Source of the DNA: Bacteroidales bacterium UBA1208
GTDB taxonomy: Bacteria; Bacteroidota; Bacteroidia; Bacteroidales; P3
Assembly (NCBI GenBank): GCA_002309955.1
Contig: DBXQ01000102.1
Span: 32,221 to 96,220, forward strand
Length of the DNA stretch: 64,000 nucleotides
Reading direction: 5' to 3'
The notes below the pieces were generated by a model. The model ran no database searches. It saw only the letters and a list, made by a program, of their open reading frames with translations, and was not told the DNA's origin. The position numbers were made by a program, and so were the translations under genes. Shown here in pieces: positions 1 through 8,004 of the stretch; the first letter of the stretch is position 1, and every line of letters begins with the position of its first letter.

Positions 1-339
1 ACTGCCAATGTAAAAGTTATGGCACAGATGTTTTACAATTGTGAAAAAATGCAGGAACTCAGATTGGGTACTGATTTCACCATGGCCACTGTTGAGGCGA
101 ACCTTGGTAATTACGATTCCCAGAACAATCTCATAGGAAGATATGGGAATATGTTCTATTTTACAGGCAAAACTGCAAACGGGAATCCGTCGCAGAGATG
201 TACGGTCTATTGTACATCGGACGTGCAAGAGTTTTTTGCAGACGATAGGGATGGCGTTATAAATCAAACTTATAGTCATATTGCTGTGAATAATGCCCAT
301 GCTGATTATTGCATATTTACAGATATTGTATCCCAATAA
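1..339 (+). CDS. BspA-like leucine-rich surface protein, C-terminal fragment
   Basis: The reading frame is open to the left edge of the window, so this is the 3' end of a longer gene; the first in-frame ATG (19) is probably internal. The visible 112 residues begin with TANVKVMAQMFYNCEKMQEL, which has the pattern of BspA/DUF285-type leucine-rich repeats (MF-x-C-x-x-M-x-x-L). After the repeat comes a non-repetitive tail with an FFADD motif. Proteins of this family are usually cell-surface or secreted. No sorting domain is recognisable in the part seen. The gene ends in TAA and is followed by a strong hairpin terminator. The family call rests on one partial repeat and is moderate. Confidence 0.6.
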   Translation, partial: TANVKVMAQMFYNCEKMQELRLGTDFTMATVEANLGNYDSQNNLIGRYGNMFYFTGKTANGNPSQRCTVYCTSDVQEFFADDRDGVINQTYSHIAVNNAHADYCIFTDIVSQ

Positions 340-364
340 GTACTTTTCTGATAACAGATATTTG

Positions 365-395
365 CGAGGGTGTCCTGAAAGACGGGACACCCTCG
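365..395 (+). terminator. Rho-independent-type terminator
   Basis: An 11-bp perfect inverted repeat (365-375 with 385-395) and a 9-nt loop lie 25 bases after the stop codon of the surface protein gene and are followed by a T-rich stretch. It separates that gene from the DRTGG operon. Confidence 0.75.
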
Positions 396-578
396 TCGTT
401 TTACGGACACGCCGAAAAAAGACTTCATGAATGCAGGCATTCGGCCTATACAAAACGTGATGTAATTGGGGGAAGTTGGCCTTTTCAATGCGGTTACGAT
501 ACAAATTGTACCAGCGTTTTTTTATGCATGGGAAATGAAAAAAACATACCATTTAACATTTATTTAAAAAAAGTTTCG

Positions 579-586
579 TATATTTG
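579..586 (+). promoter_or_regulatory. Bacteroides-type -7 box (TATATTTG)
   Basis: An exact TAnnTTTG match lies 43 bases before the ATG of the DRTGG gene in AT-rich DNA. No exact TTTG is found at the -33 position. It probably drives the three-gene operon 629-2797. Confidence 0.65.
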
Positions 587-628
587 CAAATCCATTTTAT
601 CATTCAATAACGTAAAACCTATTATATC

Positions 629-970
629 ATGACACTGCGAGAAATAGTAGAAAAACTAAACGCTACGGTGTATCTCGGTGAAGACCGTTTGGACGAAGAT
701 GTGACCACTGCATTTGCATCCGACTTGATGAGTGATGTGTTGACGCTGAAAGATACGCCCATGCTCATAACGGGACTCTGCAATGTGCAAACTATTAGAA
801 CGTGCGATATGGCTACGCTCGACATTGTGGTTTTTGTGCGAAACAAAAAGCCGACAGCCGATATGGTGGAACTGGCCGAGGACAACGATATGGTGCTGAT
901 TGCTACCAGTTATTCGATGTTCAAGACTTGTGGTCTGTTGTTTGATGCTGGCATTCAGCCTTTGTATTAA
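629..970 (+). CDS. DRTGG domain protein, hydrogenase-associated
   Basis: A 113-residue protein starting MTLREIVEKLNATVYLGE. It matches the small DRTGG-domain proteins often found beside [FeFe] hydrogenase genes in anaerobes: a short N-terminal helix, a GxxxLDxxV-type strand, ASDLMSDVL, and a C-terminal segment ending in a cytosolic Rossmann-like half. DRTGG domains occur as regulatory modules in phosphotransacetylase and CBS pyrophosphatase proteins; their ligand here is unknown. It is the first gene of an operon with an HATPase gene 18 bases downstream and a hydrogenase-like gene after that. A paralogue sits at 40087-40422 (shared MKVKELVEKLN-type start and the SDLLSDV motif). Family call is confident; function is inferred from context. 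Confidence 0.8.
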   Translation: MTLREIVEKLNATVYLGEDRLDEDVTTAFASDLMSDVLTLKDTPMLITGLCNVQTIRTCDMATLDIVVFVRNKKPTADMVELAEDNDMVLIATSYSMFKTCGLLFDAGIQPLY

Positions 971-988
971 TTGAATCTTTTTTGAGAT

Positions 989-1402
989 ATGCATCAAGAA
1001 TATACTGTTATTGAAGGCGATTTTACGAATGCCGGTACTGCATCGAGTTCTGTTAAGAAAACATTGAAGCAGTTGGGGGTAGCCCCTCCGATTGTGAAAC
1101 GTGTAGTTGTAGCACTTTACGAAGCTGAAGTCAACGCCATTGCCCATGCCTATGGCGGTAAGGTGTTGGTGGATATTGAGGCTGACAAAATCCATATGGT
1201 TGTGGCCGACAAGGGTCCTGGAATACCCGACATCGCGCAAGCCATGCAGGAAGGTTACTCTACGGCACGGCCAGAGGTGCGCGATATGGGATTTGGCGCA
1301 GGAATGGGGTTGCCCAACATGCAGAAGAATGTCGATGTGCTTAACGTCACCAGTGAGGTTGGTGTTGGCACAACGGTTGACATGATTGTAAATTTCGTTT
1401 AA
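989..1402 (+). CDS. Anti-sigma-like HATPase (GHKL ATP-binding protein)
   Basis: A 137-residue single-domain GHKL ATPase. The N-box is visible as EAEVNAIAHA (about residues 47-56), the G1 box as DKGPGIPD (about 74-81) and the G2 box as GFGAGMGLPNM (about 101-111). The protein has no histidine phosphotransfer domain, so it resembles RsbW/SpoIIAB-type serine kinases rather than a full sensor kinase. It lies between a DRTGG gene and a sensory-type hydrogenase homologue, with 18- and 21-base gaps, so the three are almost certainly co-transcribed. This trio is known from hydrogenase loci of other anaerobes, but its biochemical role is not settled. A phospho-signalling role linked to the hydrogenase-like protein is inference. 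Confidence 0.82.
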   Translation: MHQEYTVIEGDFTNAGTASSSVKKTLKQLGVAPPIVKRVVVALYEAEVNAIAHAYGGKVLVDIEADKIHMVVADKGPGIPDIAQAMQEGYSTARPEVRDMGFGAGMGLPNMQKNVDVLNVTSEVGVGTTVDMIVNFV

Positions 1403-1423
1403 CCGCATAATACTGAAGTACTC

Positions 1424-2797
1424 ATGTTTTACCATGCCCTTGAAATTGATGACGGCAATTGTATTGGCTGTTCGCGTTGCATGAAAATCTGTCCTACCGA
1501 GGCTATCCGCATCAGCAACGGTAAGGCGTTTATCATGGAAGACCGCTGTATAGACTGTGGCAAGTGTCACCAAGCATGTCCGGTCGATGCTATTTTTATC
1601 AAGCAAGACGACTTCAAGATGGTGCATGAGTTTCCGCATTCGGTGGCATTGTTGCCAGCTGTGTTTTTGGGTCAGTTTCCTGACGATATCCGTGTGTCGC
1701 GGATTTATGCCGCCTTGAAGGATCTTGGGTTTAAACATGTCTTTGAGGTGGAGTCGGCAGCAAGCATTTATGCCGATGCCAAGCATCGGTATGCCCGTGA
1801 ACACCAGGACGACGAGCCGTTGATTTCCAGTTTTTGTCCGGCCATTGTGCGGTTGATACAAATCAAGTATCCTTCGTTGGTGAGCAATATCATGCCGGTG
1901 AAGGCTCCGCTCGACATTTCGGCTATGTATGTTTTGAAACTGTTGACCGAGGAGCGCGGTGTGCCACGTGAGGAGATCGGGTTGTTCTATGTAACCCCGT
2001 GTGCCGCCAAGATTGCAGCTGTCAAGGCTCCCGTGGGGGAGAAACGCTCTATTATAGACGGGGTTATTAATATGGACTCGCTCTTTAACAAGGTTTACCG
2101 CAAAATCAAGGAACAAGGCAAGGGCTATTCATATACTGCTTTGCAGACTCCTCAGCTTTCGGCTGATGCTATCCTCTCCACCTTGACTAATGGCGAACGG
2201 CGCATCTGTTTGGCTAAGCGTTCCTATGCTATCGATGGTATAGAGAATGTGATGGATTTTCTTGACAAGCTGGAAAACGATGAGGTGGAGGGTGTAGAAT
2301 TTCTGGAGTTGAGGGCTTGTGACCAGAGTTGCGCAGGTGCCTTGCTGTCGTGCGAGAACCGGTTTCTTTGTGGCGAGCGTATGTATGCCCGTGCTCGAAA
2401 AGCGGCTGAGCGTGAACGCAACGGCGAGGTGGCCAGGGCTCGTGAGATGGATGCCTATAAGGATTATCTCATTGAGAACGCCTTCGCCGAGCCGGCACAG
2501 GCTCGCTCGATGCTGACATTGGACAAGGATCTTGCCAAAGCATATCAGAAATTGGAGAGAATCAATAAACTGAAGATGTATCTGCCACAGGTGGATTGTG
2601 GCATGTGCGGTGCACCTACATGCGAAGCTTTTGCCACCGATGTGGTATGCAAACAGGTCGGACTGACACGTTGCGTCTTTTATCAGCGCCATTTGGAGCG
2701 TCTTGACGACATTACACGGCAAGAGTGCCTCGCTGCCACCCGCTCCGTCTGGGGTGAGGATCCTATCGGCGACAATGAACCGCCCGACGTGAAATGA
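1424..2797 (+). CDS. Sensory-type [FeFe] hydrogenase homologue with C-terminal Fe-S domain
   Basis: A 457-residue iron-sulfur protein. Residues 15-55 form a two-cluster ferredoxin (CIGCSRCMKICP and CIDCGKCHQACP). The centre is the hydrogenase large-subunit domain: all four H-cluster cysteines are present at about C138 (SSFCP), C193 (TPCAAK), C299 and C303 (CDQSC). The neighbouring cysteine of the catalytic TSCCP motif, which acts in proton transfer in active enzymes, is replaced by Phe137. Residues 392-417 form a further 4Fe-4S domain (CGMCGAPTC then a later Cys). No PAS domain follows. This architecture fits the putative sensory hydrogenase groups (C/D) rather than a catalytic enzyme. It shares an operon with a DRTGG protein and an HATPase, and the catalytic HydABC operon lies 4.8 kb downstream. 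H2 or redox sensing is inferred. Confidence 0.85.
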   Translation: MFYHALEIDDGNCIGCSRCMKICPTEAIRISNGKAFIMEDRCIDCGKCHQACPVDAIFIKQDDFKMVHEFPHSVALLPAVFLGQFPDDIRVSRIYAALKDLGFKHVFEVESAASIYADAKHRYAREHQDDEPLISSFCPAIVRLIQIKYPSLVSNIMPVKAPLDISAMYVLKLLTEERGVPREEIGLFYVTPCAAKIAAVKAPVGEKRSIIDGVINMDSLFNKVYRKIKEQGKGYSYTALQTPQLSADAILSTLTNGERRICLAKRSYAIDGIENVMDFLDKLENDEVEGVEFLELRACDQSCAGALLSCENRFLCGERMYARARKAAERERNGEVARAREMDAYKDYLIENAFAEPAQARSMLTLDKDLAKAYQKLERINKLKMYLPQVDCGMCGAPTCEAFATDVVCKQVGLTRCVFYQRHLERLDDITRQECLAATRSVWGEDPIGDNEPPDVK

Positions 2798-2870
2798 CTG
2801 ATTTGATATTGGAATGTCGGTGAGGGTTTGTTTCATTTATACCCTTCACCGGTTGCCGAAGAGATAAAAA

Positions 2871-2902
2871 GAGAAGGCAAAACTCGATGGTTTTGCCTTC
2901 TC
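2871..2902. terminator. Bidirectional terminator between convergent genes
   Basis: A 13-bp perfect inverted repeat (2871-2883 with 2890-2902) has a T-rich run on its right and an A-run on its left, so it can end both the hydrogenase-like gene on the plus strand and the permease gene on the minus strand. Confidence 0.85.
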
Positions 2903-2922
2903 TTGTTTTGTATTTGGATTTG

Positions 2923-4263
2923 TTACAAGAATAAGTAGCGGGCGATGAAGAGTACGGCCAAAATCCACATGGTGACGGAAATTTTCTTGGCTTTGCCGCA
3001 GAGGGCGTTAATAAGGACGTAGGAGATCATGCCAATGAGGATGCCGTCGCTGATACTGTAGCAGAGGGGCATGAGGATGATGGTGAGGAATGCAGGGATA
3101 GACTCACTGTAGTCGTCAAGGTCAATCTGCTTGATGGGGCTGAGCATCATAAGACCAACGATGACCAGTGCAGCAGTAGTGGCAGCAGAGGGGATGTGGG
3201 TGAAGATGGGGGCAAAGAAGATAGCGATGATAAAGCAACAGACCGTTGAAAAAGCGGTGAGGCCGGTACGACCACCGGCACCGACACCAGCGGCACTCTC
3301 CACATAAGTGGTAGTGGTAGAAGTGCCGAGGCAGGCTCCGCAAGTGGTGGCAACGGCGTCGGCCATGAAGACTTTGTTGATGCCGTCGATGTTGCCTTTC
3401 TCGTCGACCATGCCGGCTTTCTGGGAGACACCGATAACAGTTCCCATGGTGTCGAACATGTCAATAAAGAGGAAGGTGAAGAGCACAACGAGCATGTCGA
3501 GTGAAAGTATCTCATTCCATTGGAACTGGAAGAAGATGGGTGCGACCGAAGGAGGCACGTCGACCACTTTGTCGAATACTGTGAGGGCACCGTAGGTGAC
3601 AGTGCCGTCAGCTCCGGGAATCTGCCAAATGGGGAGCATGCCCAGAAGAGCGGTGGCGATAATGCCTATGAGAATATTGCCGGGAACCTTGAGGATGAGG
3701 AGTACAGCGGTGATGACAATGCCGATGATGGCCAAGAGCGCTGTGCCGTGGCAGATGTTGCCCAGTCCGACCAATGTGGCGTCGTTGTCGACGATGATGC
3801 CGCCGTTCTTCAGTCCGATGAAGGCGATGAAGAGACCGATACCAGCACCGATGGCGTGACGTAGGTTCATGGGAATGGCATCAACAATCCATTGGCGCAC
3901 TTTGGTGAGGGTGAGGATGATGAAAATAATGCCTTCAAGGAAGATGGCTGTCAGGGCGAACTGCCATGAGTGTCCCATGCCGATACAGACACCGAACACA
4001 AAGAAGGCGTTGAGACCCATGCCGGGAGCCAGAGCGAAAGGTTTTTTGGCATAGATGGCCATGACCAAGGTACCGATGATGGCGGCCAAAGCCGTTGCTG
4101 TGAACACAGCGTTGGTGGGCATGCCTTGGTCTGCCAAAGCGCTGAAAATGCCAGGGTTCACAGCCAGAATATATGCCATGGCCAAGAAGGTGGTAATACC
4201 TGCCACTATCTCGGTTCTGACGTTATGTACTGCGGAATCGAATCCGAATAACTTCTTTAACAT
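2923..4263 (-). CDS. NCS2 family nucleobase permease
   Basis: A 446-residue inner-membrane protein with about 12-14 hydrophobic segments. It starts MLKKLFGFDSAVHNVRTEI and shows AzgA/GhxP-like NCS2 signatures: TFLAMAYILAVNP in the first membrane segment, APGMGLNAFF in the substrate region, and the FLFIDMFDTMGTVIGV segment that carries the family acidic residue. These proteins import purine bases (adenine, guanine or hypoxanthine) with protons. The gene lies 43 bases downstream of a Tsx-like outer membrane protein gene on the same strand, so the two probably form an operon that moves nucleosides or bases across both membranes. Exact substrate cannot be read from the sequence. Confidence 0.92.
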   Translation of the reverse strand: MLKKLFGFDSAVHNVRTEIVAGITTFLAMAYILAVNPGIFSALADQGMPTNAVFTATALAAIIGTLVMAIYAKKPFALAPGMGLNAFFVFGVCIGMGHSWQFALTAIFLEGIIFIILTLTKVRQWIVDAIPMNLRHAIGAGIGLFIAFIGLKNGGIIVDNDATLVGLGNICHGTALLAIIGIVITAVLLILKVPGNILIGIIATALLGMLPIWQIPGADGTVTYGALTVFDKVVDVPPSVAPIFFQFQWNEILSLDMLVVLFTFLFIDMFDTMGTVIGVSQKAGMVDEKGNIDGINKVFMADAVATTCGACLGTSTTTTYVESAAGVGAGGRTGLTAFSTVCCFIIAIFFAPIFTHIPSAATTAALVIVGLMMLSPIKQIDLDDYSESIPAFLTIILMPLCYSISDGILIGMISYVLINALCGKAKKISVTMWILAVLFIARYLFL

Positions 4264-4306
4264 AATGTTTTGGTATTATCCTTAATATTTGATTTTAGTA
4301 TTCGTC

Positions 4307-5083
4307 TTAGAAAGCCCATTTGATGCCTGCGCAGGGAGCCACGTTGAAGCCTTTGTTGAGGGCGAAGTCGGCACCGCTGTGCCATCCACCGGCAAAGTTG
4401 TAGGCCAGTTCCACTTCGCCGCCAATCATCAGGTGATTGCAGCCAAAGTGCTGACCGATGTTGTACCAAATCTGGGGTTCGGAGAGGATGACCAGCTTGG
4501 TGTTGTCCCATTTCAGGTTGTTGTCAACACCCCAGTTGACGTTTTCTCCCCAAACATCGAGGAAACCACTGAACGTAAGACCTTTCACGCCAAAGAGGTT
4601 CTGCATGCCCCACACAAAGGTGAACTGGATGGGAATGTCGCTAACTTTGTCGAAGGGACGGAGGGCAGCGGGCGTGTTGTTAAGGTCTTTCTGTCCGCTG
4701 ATGCGCTTGTACATCAGTTCGAAGGTGAAAGTGTTGGTGTAGCTCTCATTGTGGAGGAAGTACTCAATACCGAACAACCATGCGTTGCTGGCGAACTGTC
4801 CGCCGTTCCACTCCACATGGAGGCTGAGGGGTGCGAGGGGTGTGTGTTGCCACAAGTTGATGGCACGGGCTATCTCGGTGTAGTAGCCAGTGGGTGCGAG
4901 AGCGTCGGTGGGATGGTAGATGTCGTTGAAGAAGAAGGTGCTACCGAAATCGTCGCTCTTAAACATTTCGAGAGTGGTAGTGAGGTGACCGCGATTGAAG
5001 TCATACATCTCTTGAATGTTGGTCTGGGCTTTTGCTCCGACCACTGCCAGCAGCATGGCTGCAAGGAATACTACTTTTTTCAT
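4307..5083 (-). CDS. DUF5020 family Tsx-like outer membrane protein
   Basis: A 258-residue protein. The start at 5083 gives a clean signal peptide (MKKVVFLAAMLLAVVGAKAQ); the longer frame to 5287 is rejected because it has no signal peptide and runs over the promoter. The mature part begins QTNIQEMYDFNRGHLTTTLEM and alternates short beta strands ending in a C-terminal aromatic (KWAF), as in outer membrane barrels. It resembles DUF5020 proteins of Bacteroidales, which are related to the Tsx nucleoside channel. The adjacent NCS2 base permease supports a nucleoside or nucleobase role. A canonical promoter sits about 75 bases upstream. Family name is from memory of related proteins; barrel nature is well supported. 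Confidence 0.75.
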   Translation of the reverse strand: MKKVVFLAAMLLAVVGAKAQTNIQEMYDFNRGHLTTTLEMFKSDDFGSTFFFNDIYHPTDALAPTGYYTEIARAINLWQHTPLAPLSLHVEWNGGQFASNAWLFGIEYFLHNESYTNTFTFELMYKRISGQKDLNNTPAALRPFDKVSDIPIQFTFVWGMQNLFGVKGLTFSGFLDVWGENVNWGVDNNLKWDNTKLVILSEPQIWYNIGQHFGCNHLMIGGEVELAYNFAGGWHSGADFALNKGFNVAPCAGIKWAF

Positions 5084-5157
5084 GGTGGTACTTTTTTGGT
5101 TGATAATAATTGGATTATAAAATATTTTTAACATTTTAATCCCGCTAAAAGACACTG

Positions 5158-5189
5158 CAAATATACAAAGAAAAAATGATGCTGCCAAA
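5158..5189 (-). promoter_or_regulatory. Canonical Bacteroides promoter for the Tsx-like/NCS2 operon
   Basis: On the minus strand a TTTG at 5189-5186 is followed after 20 bases by TATATTTG at 5165-5158. Both boxes and the spacing match the Bacteroidota primary sigma consensus. Confidence 0.85.
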
Positions 5190-5467
5190 TTTTTAACATT
5201 TTGGGGAAAGTGTGTGCTGCCCGAAATATATGAATGTCTGTGTCGTTCGTCTGTCGTAAGCCCGAATCTATCCCTTGGTTCGCTCATCCATCGTTCGTTT
5301 TACCTTCAGCGAGGAATAAGTGATGGTACAAAGAGCAGGGAAGGGTGGTTGAAGGAACAGGGGTGGGGTTGGTTGGAGCCGGGTAGGTGTGTTCTGTCTG
5401 GCGGGGAATGGCCGCTTTGGATTTGGCAGGCCTCTCCGGAAAGAGAAAGCAGAAGTGTGGCAAGTGA

Positions 5468-7405
5468 CTATTGGCCGTGGGTTTCCTGTTGTTCTTTATC
5501 GGAGGCAGGGGGTGGGAGGGTGATGAAATCGCCGTGGGCTTGGAAGTGCTCGATGAGTTGGGCATAGAAGCGGTGTCGGGAGAGGGTCTCGGCGTTGCCG
5601 ACGACGATGAGTTTCATGCGGGCACGGGTGATGGCCACGTTCATGCGGCGCAGGTCGTGGAGAAATCCGATGGTGCCCTGATCGTTGTCGCGAACCATGC
5701 TGATAATGATAACGTCGCGTTCCTGACCCTGGAAGCCGTCGACACTGTTGACTGAGATTTGGCCTCGCAGGGTGCGGAAGTATTTCTGCCATTTGAGTAG
5801 GCGCCGTATTAAGCGCACTTGGGCTCGGTAGGGCGATATGATGCCGAAGTCGATGCGTTCGTCTTGAATGCGGGTGATGCCTATCATTTCGATATAGTCG
5901 CGCAACAGATGGATGAGCAGGCGCGCCTCTTCGGCATTTGAGCGGCTTAGTGTCCGGCTTTGTTTTTCGCCGAATTGGCATTGCGAGGTGTCCACCCAAG
6001 TGAGAGGGGTGTCGAGTGGCGAGACGAGTCGGTCGGCCACTTGGGGTGCCGCAATAAGTTGGTTGTGGTAGAACCAGCGCGAGGGGAAGGCCATGATGTC
6101 TCGGTTCATACGGTACTGGGTGTTGAGTAGCGAGACACACTGCTGTTTGTGTTGTGCCACTTTTTGCATTAGGGTGTGATCCAGCCCTCCATGTGCGGCT
6201 TCGGGACATTTGATGGTGGGTGGAAGCTGTTGGTGGTCGCCGCTGAAAACAACACGGTCGGCTTTTAATATGGCGGCCCAGCAGGCGGGTTCGAGGGCTT
6301 GGGCGGCCTCGTCAATGAAGAGGGAGGAGAACCGACGGTGGTCAAGGATGCGATAGGCGCTTCCTATGAGGGTGCAGGAGACCACACGGGCTTGGTTGAA
6401 GAGGTCGGTCTGGATTCGGATTTCGAGTTCGGTGGCTCGTGAGCGCAATTTGGCAAGACGGGCTTTCCGTTCGCGCGACAGGTTGCTGTTCTCGTTGCTT
6501 CCGTGCAGGGTGCGCCGAATGTTCCATAGTTCGGAGTAGTCGGGGTGGTCGGCATAGCGGCGTTCAAAACTGCATTGAAGCATTTCGTCGCTCATACGCA
6601 AGGGATTGCCAATGCGGAGTACGTTCACTCCACGGTGTGACAATTGTTCGCTAATCCAGTCGACGGCAGCGTTGCCCGGGGCGCAGACCATTACTTGGGT
6701 TTCGCGCTGAAGGGTCTCGATGATGGCTTCGACAAGGGTGGTTGTCTTGCCGGTTCCCGGAGGGCCGTGGATGATGGCCACTTCTTGTGATTCAATCACT
6801 TTTTGCACGGCTTCTTGCTGGCTGGTGTTGAGCCACGGGAAGTTGAGCCGTGGCAGGCGACGGAAGTTGGGAGCAAGGGAGCCGATGAGTGTGTCGCGCA
6901 AGTGGATGAATTTCTCGTTGTCGCTGCGTATGGCTGTGCTGATGGCGTCGAGCATCACTTGGTAGCTGGTGGTGTCGATGCTGGTCTGGATGCCCAGAAG
7001 TTTGGTTTGGGCGGTGGCGCGGATTGATTGGAGCGACGATCGGTTGGGTATGGCCACGGTGAGCACCCCAACGCCTACTTGTTCAATGAAAAATTGAAAG
7101 GGCAGTTGGCGGATTTTGCGGTTGCTGTCGCTGAGGGTAAAGAATGCAACGGGTTTACCTGGTTCGAATTCACTGTCTACCTCGTCGTCCGCAACTTCGT
7201 AGGTGACTGTGATGACCAGCTGGTCGAGTGTGTTGTATGTTGTGTTTCCAAGGGTTACAGGATATCGACAGGAGGCTTCCTGCACTTGATTGGCGTAGTT
7301 GTCGCTGGCAAGGGTGCGGGCGTAGGCTTCCTGTTCGTATTTTATCTCCAAGTGGAGAAGGTCGGCCTGTTTTTGCAGTTGGGTGATAGGTGAGAGATGT
7401 TCCAT
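5468..7405 (-). CDS. UPF1/IGHMBP2-like superfamily 1 helicase
   Basis: A 645-residue SF1B helicase of the DNA2/NAM7/IGHMBP2 kind. Residues 1-150 form the non-catalytic N-terminal barrel region. Walker A is GPPGTGKTTT (about residue 216), motif II is DEAAQALEPA, motif III is VVFSGDHQQLPPT, motif IV region contains NTQYRMNRDI, motif V is SVDGFQGQERDVIIIS and motif VI contains VAITRARMKLIVVG. These enzymes unwind DNA or RNA from the 5' end with ATP; the exact cellular role in Bacteroidota is not established. The gene is divergent from the hydrogenase operon. The C-terminal tail after residue 630 is short and rich in Pro and Asp/Glu/Gln. Motifs are complete, so it should be active. Confidence 0.92.
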   Translation of the reverse strand: MEHLSPITQLQKQADLLHLEIKYEQEAYARTLASDNYANQVQEASCRYPVTLGNTTYNTLDQLVITVTYEVADDEVDSEFEPGKPVAFFTLSDSNRKIRQLPFQFFIEQVGVGVLTVAIPNRSSLQSIRATAQTKLLGIQTSIDTTSYQVMLDAISTAIRSDNEKFIHLRDTLIGSLAPNFRRLPRLNFPWLNTSQQEAVQKVIESQEVAIIHGPPGTGKTTTLVEAIIETLQRETQVMVCAPGNAAVDWISEQLSHRGVNVLRIGNPLRMSDEMLQCSFERRYADHPDYSELWNIRRTLHGSNENSNLSRERKARLAKLRSRATELEIRIQTDLFNQARVVSCTLIGSAYRILDHRRFSSLFIDEAAQALEPACWAAILKADRVVFSGDHQQLPPTIKCPEAAHGGLDHTLMQKVAQHKQQCVSLLNTQYRMNRDIMAFPSRWFYHNQLIAAPQVADRLVSPLDTPLTWVDTSQCQFGEKQSRTLSRSNAEEARLLIHLLRDYIEMIGITRIQDERIDFGIISPYRAQVRLIRRLLKWQKYFRTLRGQISVNSVDGFQGQERDVIIISMVRDNDQGTIGFLHDLRRMNVAITRARMKLIVVGNAETLSRHRFYAQLIEHFQAHGDFITLPPPASDKEQQETHGQ

Positions 7406-7450
7406 AAAGTTCCCTGTTAACGATGATTGAATAAAAATATTTTATAATGA

Positions 7451-7481
7451 TTTGCTCAATCAAATAAATTGTGTATCTTTG
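7451..7481 (+). promoter_or_regulatory. Canonical promoter of the hydrogenase operon
   Basis: TTTG at 7451-7454, a 19-base spacer and TATCTTTG at 7474-7481 match the Bacteroidota promoter consensus. The transcript would start near 7488 and have a leader of about 105 bases before the first ATG at 7594. Confidence 0.88.
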
Positions 7482-7593
7482 CAGTGTACCCTGTACTTCG
7501 TGTATGGAGTATAGTATTATGTTTATCAATTATTTAAATTAATTATCAAGAAAATATTAATCCAAAATTAATCCAAAAATAAGGAGTTTTCAT

Positions 7594-7989
7594 ATGACAA
7601 AAGTAAAATCATTAGCTGACCTCAAAGCCATGAGAGAGAAGCTTCAGTCGAATCTGGATATTCGCGAGAAAGCAGAAAATCCCGAGTCGCTTGTGCAAAT
7701 CAAAGTCGCTATGGCCACATGCGGTATTGCTGCTGGTGCCAAGCAAGTTATGGAACACATGATGGCGAAGGCTGAAGAGCTCAAGATTGCCGCTGTTTTT
7801 ACACAGACAGGTTGCATGGGCTATTGCCATGCCGAGCCCACACTGGAAGTACGCGTTCCAGGTAAGGACCCCATCGTTTTCGGTCACGTAGACAACAATC
7901 GTGCTGACGAGATTTTGACCAAATATGTCATGAATGGCGAATTGGTCGAGGGTATCATTCCTGTCAATTACGAAACTATAGACAAATAA
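7594..7989 (+). CDS. HndB-like thioredoxin-fold ferredoxin-type subunit
   Basis: A 131-residue protein, first gene of the hydrogenase operon, with an AGGAG-like ribosome site just upstream. It has the HndB-type layout: an N-terminal helical stretch (KSLADLKAMREKLQ), MATCGIAAGAKQVM, then QTGCMGYCHAEPTLEV in the second half of a thioredoxin-like [2Fe-2S] fold. Only three cysteines are visible because an Ala replaces the usual second ligand of the first pair, so cluster binding is uncertain. Known HndABCD hydrogenases contain such a subunit, thought to help electron transfer or assembly. It is 15 bases upstream of the HydB gene. Confidence 0.82.
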   Translation: MTKVKSLADLKAMREKLQSNLDIREKAENPESLVQIKVAMATCGIAAGAKQVMEHMMAKAEELKIAAVFTQTGCMGYCHAEPTLEVRVPGKDPIVFGHVDNNRADEILTKYVMNGELVEGIIPVNYETIDK

Positions 7990-8004
7990 TACGGAGGACA
8001 CACT

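Noticed and set aside
309..632. 107-codon plus-strand frame between the surface protein and the DRTGG gene
   Set aside because: It overlaps the terminator and the promoter and has no domain or ribosome site.
656..2116. Long minus-strand open frame of 486 codons
   Set aside because: It is the antisense shadow of the DRTGG, HATPase and hydrogenase-like genes, which all show strong motifs. The predicted protein is His/Asn-rich and has no recognisable domain.
4307..5287. Longer start (5287) for the Tsx-like gene
   Set aside because: The extension runs across the canonical promoter at 5158-5189 and lacks a signal peptide. The 5083 start has one.
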